DNA of 64,000 bases. Source: UBA5436 sp050951845 (lineage in GTDB: Bacteria; Bacillota; Clostridia; Saccharofermentanales; DTU023). The DNA lies in contig JBMNJV010000001.1 in assembly GCA_050951845.1 (NCBI GenBank), positions 955,813-1,019,812 of the forward strand. Direction: 5' to 3'. Made by a program: the position numbers and the translations under genes. Below the pieces are notes generated by a model, which was not told the origin of the DNA, ran no database searches, and was given only the letters and a program-made list of their open reading frames with translations. Below are positions 19,080 to 26,571 of the stretch, in pieces (the stretch's first letter is position 1; each line of letters opens with the position of its first letter).

Positions 19080-19397
19080 ATGGATCACAAGAAATATAGT
19101 CGTTTGTACAAGATACAGGTGGCAAAAGAGGCACTATCGCCAGGTTATGATGGCATGGAGTATCTATTGGCTGAAAAATATGGTGTAAAGACAAAAACAA
19201 TTATTTATTGGAAGAACATCTACAAAGAATATGGAGAGCAAGGTTTCAATCGAGTTCGGGGGAACCGACGTGGTCTGACACGATATGAATTAGAAAAAGA
19301 AAATGAAGAAGCTAGTAAACGTATTGCGGAATTAGAGGAAGAGGTGCAAATCTTAAAAAAAGCCGCGGCCTTTCTAGCAAAGATAGACCGAGAGTAA
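19080..19397 (+). CDS. IS3-family transposase OrfA
   Basis: 105 aa. The helix-turn-helix is in the N-terminal half (Y..AEKYGVKTKTIIYWKNIYKEYG) and a leucine-zipper-like coiled coil is at the end (ELEKENEEASKRIAELEEEVQIL). Start is the ATG at 19080 behind GAGGGAGG; the upstream in-frame extension to 18939 runs through the terminal repeat and is not coding. Near its end a run of seven A (19355-19361) followed by G gives the A-AAA-AAA slip site used by this family. Confidence 0.92.
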   Translation: MDHKKYSRLYKIQVAKEALSPGYDGMEYLLAEKYGVKTKTIIYWKNIYKEYGEQGFNRVRGNRRGLTRYELEKENEEASKRIAELEEEVQILKKAAAFLAKIDRE

Positions 19398-20278
19398 TAT
19401 ATGCATTTATGTATGCCAATCGTCAGGAACATAGCATAATTAGAATGGCCGGTTGTTTAAATGTCTCGGAAAGTGGATATTACAAATGGTTAAAGAAAAA
19501 AGAAGACTGGTTGTTAACAAAGCGAGAAGAAGAAAACATTCAATTGACGGAAGAGATCCGATCCTTATTCTTCAAATATCGAGGTATTTTTGGAGTTAGA
19601 AAGATTACGAATTTGATTAATAAGAATCGCAAGAAAAAGTTAAATCACAAGCGTGTAGAGCGTTTAATGAGAGAGCAAGGCCTTCGTTCACGTACTAAGA
19701 AGAAGTATGTATCAACGACAAATTCTAATCATCAAGAGCCTATAGCAGAAGATTTATTAAAAAGAGATTTTACAGCCAAAGGACCAAAAGAGAAACTTGT
19801 CAGCGATACGACTTATATTCAAACGGAAGAAGGAACATTCTATGCAGCAGTAATTTTAGATCTCTATGGCAGAATGCCCTTGGGTCTACATATGAGTTTG
19901 AATAATGATCGTTTTCTTGTGATTGGAGCATTGAAAGATATGATAACACGTAATATAGGTCCGAAGAGTTTTTTAGATTGTATTTGTCATTCAGATCAAG
20001 GTTCGACCTATGCCTCCAAAGATTATAGAGATCTTTTAGAGCAACATGGTCTTATCTGTAGTATGTGCCGAGTAGGAGATCCTTGGGACAACGCACCAAT
20101 GGAAAGTTTCTTTGGAAAAATGAAAACAGAGTGGCTTGACAAAAGATATAAAACAATAGAACATGCCGCTAGAGAGGTTTTAGAGTACACATGGGACTTT
20201 TATCCTAAACTAAGACCTCATCAATCTAACAATTATTTAACACCTATGGAATACTATTACTTAAACAAAACTGTTTAG
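19355..20278 (+). CDS. IS3-family transposase OrfB (made as OrfAB by -1 frameshift)
   Basis: rve-type DDE integrase. The first ATG in this frame is 19409 (289 aa), but the -1 frame is open from the A7 slip site at 19355, so the active enzyme is probably OrfAB. Catalytic residues are visible: DTTYIQT (first D), HSDQGSTY (second D) and PMESFFGKMKTE (E). The upstream HTH_21 region has IRSLFFKYRGIFGVRKI. Intact, with no internal stops. Confidence 0.9.
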   Translation, partial: KKSRGLSSKDRPRVIYAFMYANRQEHSIIRMAGCLNVSESGYYKWLKKKEDWLLTKREEENIQLTEEIRSLFFKYRGIFGVRKITNLINKNRKKKLNHKRVERLMREQGLRSRTKKKYVSTTNSNHQEPIAEDLLKRDFTAKGPKEKLVSDTTYIQTEEGTFYAAVILDLYGRMPLGLHMSLNNDRFLVIGALKDMITRNIGPKSFLDCICHSDQGSTYASKDYRDLLEQHGLICSMCRVGDPWDNAPMESFFGKMKTEWLDKRYKTIEHAAREVLEYTWDFYPKLRPHQSNNYLTPMEYYYLNKTV

Positions 20279-20529
20279 CAAAATAAAACTCCACTTTTTG
20301 GGGGACACCTCACCCTGTGGGTTGAGATCCACAAAACTGAATTTTTTGACACCTATTTATCTGTTGTTCAGCAATCCTGTGTCAAAAAAGCCGACTCTGT
20401 GGTTTGAGATCCACAAAACTGAATTTATTGACACATCAAATATGGAATAATACAAAGTTCGAATCTGAATATTAAAATAATTCATCATTAATTATTAGTA
20501 ATTTAGTAATGATAAATTATTGGTTGTTG

Positions 20530-20632
20530 GTTATTAAGTTATCAATAATTGATGAATATTAATTCAACGAAAGCGTTTCTTCCGATGCTGGTAACGTTAT
20601 TAAGTTATCAATAATTGATGAATAATAATTCT
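20530..20632 (+). repeat. two-copy direct repeat 3' of the amino acid ABC ATPase gene
   Basis: GTTATTAAGTTATCAATAAT followed by TGATGAATA occurs at 20530 and 20596 (period 66 bp, about 36 bp per copy, one mismatch). Copy 2 abuts the stop codon of the minus-strand ATPase gene. Apart from this and the end of repeat family A, the stretch 20435-20630 is AT-rich with nothing else recognisable. Confidence 0.7.
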
Positions 20633-21356
20633 AAAGAATTTTCGACAGGAATTGTTGGGTGCGTTCTTCTTGAGGATTGTCGAAAAAGTCGTTCGGATCA
20701 AAACTTTCTTCAACAACTATACCTTCATCAATAAATAAAATCCGATTTGCAACTTGGCGGGCGAATCCCATTTCATGTGTTACAACAGCCATAGTCATAC
20801 CGGCTTCAGCTAATTCAGTCATCAATTCTAATACTTCGCCAACCATTTCAGGATCAAGAGCGGAAGTCGGTTCATCGAATAATAATAAGTCGGGATCCAT
20901 CATTAACGCACGGGCGATAGCAATTCTTTGTTGCTGACCTCCTGATAATTGATTGGGATAGTTGTTTACTTTCTCAGGTAAACCGATGCGTTTTAATAAT
21001 TCCATAGCTTTAGTTTCGGCTTCATCTTTACTCAAACGGTGACGCATGACCGGAGCCAGAGTTAAATTCCCCATAACATTGAGATTAGAAAAAAGATTAA
21101 ATTGTTGAAAGACCATGCCCATGTTTTCTCTGACTTTGTTAATGTCAACGTGGCTATGATTAATAACCTGATCTTTAAAAATTATTTCACCGGAAGTCGG
21201 CTTTTCCAATAAATTCATACAACGCAACATAGTTGATTTCCCGGAACCTGAAGGTCCGATAATAACAACTTTCTCACTGGGTTCAATTTCTAAATTGACA
21301 CCGCGCAGGACTTCAAGATCACCAAAGTTTTTATATAGATTACGGATTTTAATCAT
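20631..21356 (-). CDS. polar amino acid ABC transporter ATPase (GlnQ-like)
   Basis: 241 aa. Walker A GPSGSGKST, Q-loop MVFQQFNLFSNLN, signature LSGGQQQRIA, Walker B LLLFDEPTSALDP, and the switch His in VVTHEMGFA. This sequence pattern (MGFARQVANRI, NLFSNLNVM) is typical of the GlnQ/HisP/ArtP class. Overlaps the permease gene by 8 nt. Together with the permease and lipoprotein it forms an importer encoded directly after argGH, so arginine or a related amino acid is a reasonable guess. Confidence 0.93.
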   Translation of the reverse strand: MIKIRNLYKNFGDLEVLRGVNLEIEPSEKVVIIGPSGSGKSTMLRCMNLLEKPTSGEIIFKDQVINHSHVDINKVRENMGMVFQQFNLFSNLNVMGNLTLAPVMRHRLSKDEAETKAMELLKRIGLPEKVNNYPNQLSGGQQQRIAIARALMMDPDLLLFDEPTSALDPEMVGEVLELMTELAEAGMTMAVVTHEMGFARQVANRILFIDEGIVVEESFDPNDFFDNPQEERTQQFLSKIL

Positions 21357-22068
21357 GGGATACTCTTCTTTCTATAGCATGGAAAATCTGTTCAAGAATC
21401 AGCACGATAGTTAAATAAATCAGTGCTGAAGCAAAATATGGCGGTGCTGCCCGAAAGGTTTTGCTGATTAAAATTCCTGCTCCGCGTGTCAAGTCGACTA
21501 AACCGATGAAACCACTGATCGAAGTCTCTTTGAATAAGGTAATGACTTCATTGCCGAAAGAAGGTAAACAATTGCGAAAAGCCTGTGGCATCACAATTTT
21601 TGACATGGTCTGCATATAACTTAAACCTAGAGATCTTGCAGCCTCTTTTTCACCAGTGCTGACCGCTTGAATGCCGCTGCGGAATATTTCAGCCATATAA
21701 GCTGCTGAATTTAACCCGAAAGTTAAGATGGCTACAATTTTTAAATTATGTAAATTAACCAAAATTACGTTGAACATGATTAAAAGCTGAACGGTGGTAG
21801 GTGTTCCTCGAATAATCGTGATATAGATATTAGATAATTTGTTTAAAAAATTAAGTATAAATCCGGAAGGAGTTTTCCAACTCCGGTTTAAATCTTTACA
21901 AGCTACTCTGATTATTGCCAGAAAAACTCCTAATCCAAAACCGATCAAAAATGCAAAAAAAGTAACTTGAAGTGTTACAGAAAAACCGTTAGTCAGATAC
22001 TTCCAATAATCATCTTTGATAAAGTTGTTTTGAATAAAATCTACTATTACTTGGAGGGATACTATCAT
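21349..22068 (-). CDS. polar amino acid ABC transporter permease
   Basis: 239 aa, HisM/GlnP family, about five helices. The EAA loop reads GEKEAARSLGLSYMQTMSKIVMPQA, which contacts the ATPase. N-terminal periplasmic-side segment WKYLTNGFSVTLQVTFFAFLIG is family-typical. AGGAGA lies before the ATG at 22068. A single permease gene suggests a homodimeric channel. Confidence 0.93.
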   Translation of the reverse strand: MIVSLQVIVDFIQNNFIKDDYWKYLTNGFSVTLQVTFFAFLIGFGLGVFLAIIRVACKDLNRSWKTPSGFILNFLNKLSNIYITIIRGTPTTVQLLIMFNVILVNLHNLKIVAILTFGLNSAAYMAEIFRSGIQAVSTGEKEAARSLGLSYMQTMSKIVMPQAFRNCLPSFGNEVITLFKETSISGFIGLVDLTRGAGILISKTFRAAPPYFASALIYLTIVLILEQIFHAIERRVSHD

Positions 22069-22167
22069 GAACGTCTCCTCATATCATTTGAATCCTGACC
22101 ACCAATGAGCTGACATATTTTTATTTAGTTCTTTTCGTTCGTCAATTCACCGGGACATCCGATAAAG

Positions 22168-22203
22168 AATTTGCCGATTTTTCTATAATAAGAAAATCGG
22201 CAA
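22168..22203 (-). terminator. intercistronic hairpin between binding protein and permease genes
   Basis: A stem of about 14 bp (TTTGCCGATTTTCT arms with one bulged T) around a 6-nt AT loop lies just after the binding-protein stop. The downstream U tract is weak. Such hairpins typically stabilise the binding-protein message or partly terminate, giving excess lipoprotein over permease. Confidence 0.6.
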
Positions 22204-22226
22204 ATATCTGAAGTTATAATCTATGT

Positions 22227-23171
22227 TTAATCAGCTTTGATATATTTATCAATAATTTCTTGTAGTTTTCCGTTTTCTTCGAGAGCTGCCAAAGCTTCAT
22301 TAACTTCTTCTAAAAGAGCATCATTGGTTTTAGTTAAAGCAATAGCATAATCTTCAACTGCATAGTCAGTTTCGAGGACTTTCAAATTATCATTTGCGGC
22401 AGTAAAACTTTTTGCCGGCTCATTGTCAATGATAACTGCATCAACTTTACCGGAGTTGAGTGCAACAACGGCATCAGCTCCTTTATCAAAAGATTGGACA
22501 TTTTCTTCACCGAAATCATCTTGAGCATAAAAGTCACCGGTTGTACCGAATTGAGTTCCGATTTTCTTGCCTTCGAGATCATCAGGACCTTCAATGTCGG
22601 AATCCAGGGTTACAATAATTGATTGAATACCGGTAGCATATGAATCTGAAAAGTTTACGCTTTCTAAACGTTCTTCCGTAACGGTCATACCTGCGATTCC
22701 GCCGTCAACTTTTCCGCTTTCGATAGAAGCGATTATATTAGCAAATTCCATGTCGTGGATTTTCAGTTCATAGCCTAAATAATCGGCAACAGCTTTAGCG
22801 ATTTCAGGGTCAATACCGACAATTTCTTCACCTTCATAAAATTCATATGGCGGGAACGCGGCATTGGTACCGAGATCGAGTACTCCGTCTTCCAGTGCTT
22901 TGCCGGTTTCGGCATCAGCGGATTCTTCTTCTGCATCAGATTTTTCGTCTGCTTCAGCTGCTTTTTCTGTTTCAGCTGCTTTTTCTGTTTCTGCTGCTTT
23001 TTCTGCTTCTGTTTCTTTTTCTGTTTCTTTTTCAGCTTCGGTTTCAGCTGCTTTTTCAGCTTCGGTTTCTTTTGCCGTATCTTTCTTATTGCTGCAGGCC
23101 ACAACGCTCAGCATCAGCAGAATTGCTAAAAGTACGGATAAGATTGATTTTTTGTTAATTGTTTTTTTCAT
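22227..23171 (-). CDS. amino acid ABC transporter substrate-binding lipoprotein with Glu/Ala/Lys/Thr linker
   Basis: 314 aa. Signal peptide with lipobox SVVAC (Cys26). The linker (about 30-90) is built of repeated ETEAEKAA-type units, highly charged and probably an extended spacer from membrane to the domain. SBP family 3 domain starts at LDLGTNAAFPPYEFYE, with AGMTVTEERLESVNFSDSY and GKKIGTQFGTTGDFYA. It binds a polar amino acid for the permease/ATPase pair downstream. AGGAG precedes the ATG and a TATAAT (23205-23210, minus) lies upstream. Confidence 0.92.
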   Translation of the reverse strand: MKKTINKKSILSVLLAILLMLSVVACSNKKDTAKETEAEKAAETEAEKETEKETEAEKAAETEKAAETEKAAEADEKSDAEEESADAETGKALEDGVLDLGTNAAFPPYEFYEGEEIVGIDPEIAKAVADYLGYELKIHDMEFANIIASIESGKVDGGIAGMTVTEERLESVNFSDSYATGIQSIIVTLDSDIEGPDDLEGKKIGTQFGTTGDFYAQDDFGEENVQSFDKGADAVVALNSGKVDAVIIDNEPAKSFTAANDNLKVLETDYAVEDYAIALTKTNDALLEEVNEALAALEENGKLQEIIDKYIKAD

Positions 23172-23302
23172 TGTTTTCTCCTGTTTTTATGTATTTAATC
23201 TTTAATTATAATGATTTTTTTATTGAATCTTATATGTTTTTATTTTTCTTATTTAATTTTCTTAATTTCAGATGATTAATACTAGCAAAAATCATCCGGT
23301 AT

Positions 23303-24685
23303 TTATACTGAATAAATTTGTAATTGTTGTTTAACCCAGGTTATTTGACGTTTAACTTCTGTCGGAGCGGGTCCGCCGAAAGATTTTTTGGCGTTAACGA
23401 TATTTTTCATATCGATTACCTCGAAAAGATCGGCTTCAAATGCATGTGATATCTCGCGATAAACTTTCAACGGAAGCTCTGCAAGAGTTTTTCCTTCCTT
23501 ATCGGCTATTCCGACCAATTGGGCAATCAGATGATGGGCATCCCGGAACGGAATATCTTTTTTGACCAAATAATCTGCTAAATCGGTAGCTGCCAGGAAA
23601 CCGAGTTCAGTTGCGCGCAACATTTTGTCTTCATTAACCTTTAAGGTTAAAAGCATATTTGCCATTATTTCGAGACAAATTTTTACAGTGTCAACAGAAT
23701 CAAAAATTGATTCCTTGTCTTCTTGCATATCTTTGGAATAGGCAAGCGGTAAACCTTTGATCATAGTTAAGCTTTGGATTAAATTACCTGAAACTCTGCC
23801 TGATTTGCCACGAATTAATTCTGCCATGTCCGGATTTTTTTTCTGGGGCATTATTGAAGAACCGGTTGAGAATTCATCGGCTATCCTGATAAAGCTGTAA
23901 GGTTGCGAACTCCAGATAATCAGTTCTTCAGCTTGCCGGGAAAGGTGGATGGCGATAATAGCCAAAACACCGTTTAATTCAAGAATAAAATCACGATCAC
24001 TGACTGCATCCATGCTGTTTTGCATTACAGATTCAAAATCCAACAGCTCGGCAGTTAATTGACGATCAATCGGATAACTCGTACCTGCCAAGGCACATGC
24101 ACCCAGAGGTGATTGATTGAGTCTTTTCCGACAATCATTGAGTCTGTCTAAATCGCGCAAAGCCATCATGCAATACGCTGACAGATGATGAGCGAATGTA
24201 ACCGGTTGTGCTGCCTGCAAGTGAGTATATCCGGGCATAATAGTTGTCAAGTTTTGCTCGGCGATTTCACACATTGCCGTAATGTACTTTTGCAGGAGTT
24301 TTGCGATTTGAACAATCTCTGAGCGTAAATTAAGTCTGATGTCCGTTGCAACCTGATCATTTCTTGAACGGGCAGTGTGAAGTTTTTTACCTGCTTCGCC
24401 GATACGTTTGGTCAATTCATTTTCGATAAAAGTGTGAACATCTTCAGCCTGCGGATCAAGTTGTAATAAATCATTTTCCAAATCGTTTTTAATCTCTTTA
24501 AGACCGGCAATAATTTGTTCAGCGTCATTTTGTGACAGAATCCCGGTTTGTCCGAGCATCGTGGCATGAGCAATGGATCCGTCAATATCTTGACAGATCA
24601 TTCTTTTATCAATTGCAAAAGAAGCATTGAATTCTTCCGCTTTCTGATTTAGCTCCCCTGAGAGCATGCCTTGCCACAATTTCAT
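23303..24685 (-). CDS. argH: argininosuccinate lyase
   Basis: 460 aa, fumarase/aspartase superfamily. Signature GSSIMPQKKNPD (catalytic Ser loop), HTARSRNDQVATD and PGYTHLQAAQPVTFAHH. Cleaves argininosuccinate to arginine and fumarate. Starts MKLWQGMLSG, as family members do. About 100 nt downstream of argG with no strong terminator, so argGH is one operon that may extend into the transporter genes. Confidence 0.95.
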   Translation of the reverse strand: MKLWQGMLSGELNQKAEEFNASFAIDKRMICQDIDGSIAHATMLGQTGILSQNDAEQIIAGLKEIKNDLENDLLQLDPQAEDVHTFIENELTKRIGEAGKKLHTARSRNDQVATDIRLNLRSEIVQIAKLLQKYITAMCEIAEQNLTTIMPGYTHLQAAQPVTFAHHLSAYCMMALRDLDRLNDCRKRLNQSPLGACALAGTSYPIDRQLTAELLDFESVMQNSMDAVSDRDFILELNGVLAIIAIHLSRQAEELIIWSSQPYSFIRIADEFSTGSSIMPQKKNPDMAELIRGKSGRVSGNLIQSLTMIKGLPLAYSKDMQEDKESIFDSVDTVKICLEIMANMLLTLKVNEDKMLRATELGFLAATDLADYLVKKDIPFRDAHHLIAQLVGIADKEGKTLAELPLKVYREISHAFEADLFEVIDMKNIVNAKKSFGGPAPTEVKRQITWVKQQLQIYSV

Positions 24686-24786
24686 TTTAATCCTCTGACT
24701 AAGCTCTGATTAATCTCCATAGCTGATCTTGGTATATTTCGTGTATTGTATTTCATAGTAATGCTTAATATTGCTTAATATTGCTA

Positions 24787-26016
24787 TTATTTATGATCCT
24801 GTAACATTGCCTGAAGCTTATTGGATAAGCCGAACAATTTGATAAAGCCGCTGGCATCACCGTGGTCATATACTTCAGCATGTTCAAATGTTGCATAGCC
24901 TTCATCATATAACGAGTAAGGAGAAGTCAGACCTGCCGGTTGCATACTTCCTTTATACAGTTTTATCTTTACGGTTCCGGTCACAAACTTCTGAGTTTCC
25001 GCTACAAAAGCAGCGAGTGCTTTACGCAAAGAGCTTTCCCATTTGCCGTTATAAACCAGTTCTGCATATTTGTGAGCAATTGACAATTTGAAATGCAAGG
25101 TATCTGCTTCAACTGTCAGAGTTTCGAGTTTATGGTGGGCAAAATAGAGAATTGAGCCTGCCGGGTTTTCATAGATACCGCGACTTTTCATTCCGACCAG
25201 ACGACTTTCGACGATATCATCGATACCGATTCCGTGTTTTCCGCCGATTTCGTTTAATGCATTTACTAAATCGACCGAATTCATTTTTTTGCCATTGAGA
25301 CCAACCGGTTTGCCCTGTAAGAATTCAATCTCGACAATTTCCGCCTGATCCGGAGCTTTTTCCGGAGGAGTGATCCAATGCAGGATTTTGTCTAAATTTG
25401 CAGCATTTGCAGGATTTTCCAAGTCCAAACCTTCATGCGAAAGATGCCAGATATTTTCATCCATCGAATAGTCTTCTTCGCGCGAAAATTCCAATTGAAT
25501 ATTGTGAGCTTCCGCATAATCAATTTCTTCGGAACGGCCTTTAAGATCCCAGAATCTCCAGGGAGCGACAACTTTTATTTCAGGTGCCAAAGCGTTGATC
25601 GTCAATTCAAATCTGACTTGATCATTGCCTTTGCCCGTACATCCGTGCACGATTACATCGGTATTCTCTTTTCTGGCAACTTCGACCAATCCCTTGGCAA
25701 TAATCGGTCTGGCAACTGATGTGCCAAGTAAATATACATTTTCGTACTTTGCTCCGGCTTGCATCGTCGGGAAAATATAATCATCTAAAAACTCTTCTGT
25801 TTGCTCCAAACAATAGAATTTGCTGGCTCCGGTCTTAAGAGCTCTTGCTTCCAAAGCTTTCGGATCGGAAATTTGACCGACGTTAGCGGCAACACAAATA
25901 ACTTCGGCAACCCCATGTTCTTTTAGCCAGGCAACCAAAACCGAAGTATCTAAGCCACCGGAATAAGCGAGTACAACCTTTTGAGTATTTTTTAATAAAT
26001 CGTATGGATTTTGCAT
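24787..26016 (-). CDS. argG: argininosuccinate synthase
   Basis: 409 aa. PP-loop ATP pyrophosphatase motif VVLAYSGGLDTSVLVAWL at the N-terminus and HGCTGKGNDQVRFE in the citrulline/aspartate site. Joins citrulline and aspartate. GGAGG is 6-7 nt before the ATG. Preceded by a consensus promoter and a terminator-like hairpin in the leader (see separate entries), which suggests attenuation in addition to any repressor. Confidence 0.95.
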   Translation of the reverse strand: MQNPYDLLKNTQKVVLAYSGGLDTSVLVAWLKEHGVAEVICVAANVGQISDPKALEARALKTGASKFYCLEQTEEFLDDYIFPTMQAGAKYENVYLLGTSVARPIIAKGLVEVARKENTDVIVHGCTGKGNDQVRFELTINALAPEIKVVAPWRFWDLKGRSEEIDYAEAHNIQLEFSREEDYSMDENIWHLSHEGLDLENPANAANLDKILHWITPPEKAPDQAEIVEIEFLQGKPVGLNGKKMNSVDLVNALNEIGGKHGIGIDDIVESRLVGMKSRGIYENPAGSILYFAHHKLETLTVEADTLHFKLSIAHKYAELVYNGKWESSLRKALAAFVAETQKFVTGTVKIKLYKGSMQPAGLTSPYSLYDEGYATFEHAEVYDHGDASGFIKLFGLSNKLQAMLQDHK

Positions 26017-26065
26017 AAAACCTCCAAAAACATTAATAAATATGTAAAATATAAGAATAAAAAAT

Positions 26066-26087
26066 CTTCTGAAACAATTTTCAGAAG
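26066..26087 (-). terminator. intrinsic terminator within the argG leader (attenuator)
   Basis: On the minus strand CTTCTGAAA pairs with TTTCAGAAG (9 bp, 4-nt loop), followed by ATTTTTT. It lies between the argG promoter and the argG start codon (about 50 nt upstream of the ATG). Transcription must therefore read through it to express argGH. Confidence 0.7.
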
Positions 26088-26146
26088 TACACTCAAATAC
26101 TCTTAATATACATTATAGTAAAAAATATTCTTTATGAATGTTTCAT

Positions 26147-26175
26147 ATTATATTTATAGGGTTTTTAATTGTCAA
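26147..26175 (-). promoter_or_regulatory. argG promoter
   Basis: Minus strand TTGACA (26170-26175), 17-nt spacer, TATAAT (26147-26152): a perfect sigma-A consensus. Start expected near 26140, giving a leader of about 124 nt. ATGAATGTTTCAT (26134-26146) abuts the -10 and contains TGAAT/TTCA half-sites loosely like an ArgR box, but its spacing is not canonical. Confidence 0.8.
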
Positions 26176-26306
26176 AAAATAATACCTGAATAATGCAGTT
26201 CTGTGAAAAAAACATGCAAAGAACAATGAACCAACGTAATATTCTCTGAAAATTGGGCAATCTGCAATCTCATATTTATACATTAGGGTATATAAAACAG
26301 AATGTA

Positions 26307-26350
26307 ACAAACGTTTGTAATTGACAAAAAGGATATTTAGAACTTATCAT
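26307..26350 (+). promoter_or_regulatory. promoter and LacI-type palindrome upstream of the oligopeptide ABC operon
   Basis: ACAAACGTTTGT (26307-26318) is a perfect 12-bp palindrome with the CAAACGTTTG core common to LacI/PurR/CcpA-family operators. Three bases later comes TTGACA (26321-26326), an 18-nt spacer and TATCAT (26345-26350). A leader of about 210 nt would follow. The rest of the 555-bp argG/opp divergent region is AT-rich without other clear signals. Confidence 0.55.
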
Positions 26351-26571
26351 TATATTTTGCATATTAATTATCAATTGATCCTATTTAACTCAAATTGTAA
26401 TATATATTGATATTTAGTTAGAGTTTAAGCTGCAATGTGAGTTAATGTATGAACAATTCAGATTAAATGCAATTGTTGCGGTTAATATTTAATCCATATT
26501 AAGAAATCTTTCGTTTAGAATGTTGTAAAAAGGATATAAGATTAACAGATTAAAGTATCAGGAGGCTTATA

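Larger units (their letters stand above)
19015..20312 (+). mobile_element. complete IS3-family (IS150-like) insertion sequence
   Basis: 1298 bp, starts TG and ends CA. The terminal repeats are a perfect 19-bp inverted pair (19020-19038 and 20289-20307), extended outward to 24 bp with two mismatches. A CCC direct duplication (19012-19014 and 20313-20315) flanks it. It carries orfA and orfB with a -1 frameshift signal. Intact genes, near-perfect ends and a clean target duplication indicate a recent insertion. Confidence 0.93.
18862..20434 (+). repeat. 82-bp tandem repeat family A, interrupted by an IS element
   Basis: Units start (ATCCACAAAACTGAA) at 18862, 18944, 20327 and, truncated, 20409. 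The spacing is exactly 82 bp once the IS and one target duplication are removed. Each unit contains GACACC...GTGTC flanked by A/T runs: CTTTTTGACAC pairs with GTGTCAAAAAAG, and TGTGG pairs with CCACA. The RNA would fold into hairpins. Located just 3' of the threonine operon. Confidence 0.9.

Noticed and set aside
22775..23205. Lys/Gln-rich and Leu/Ser-rich ORFs opposite or out of frame with the binding-protein linker
   Set aside because: They are frame shadows of the repetitive Glu/Ala/Lys/Thr linker and have no ribosome sites.
26134..26146. Canonical ArgR box at the argG start site
   Set aside because: Half-sites are present but spacing is 3 nt too short for the 18-bp consensus; mentioned only as weak.
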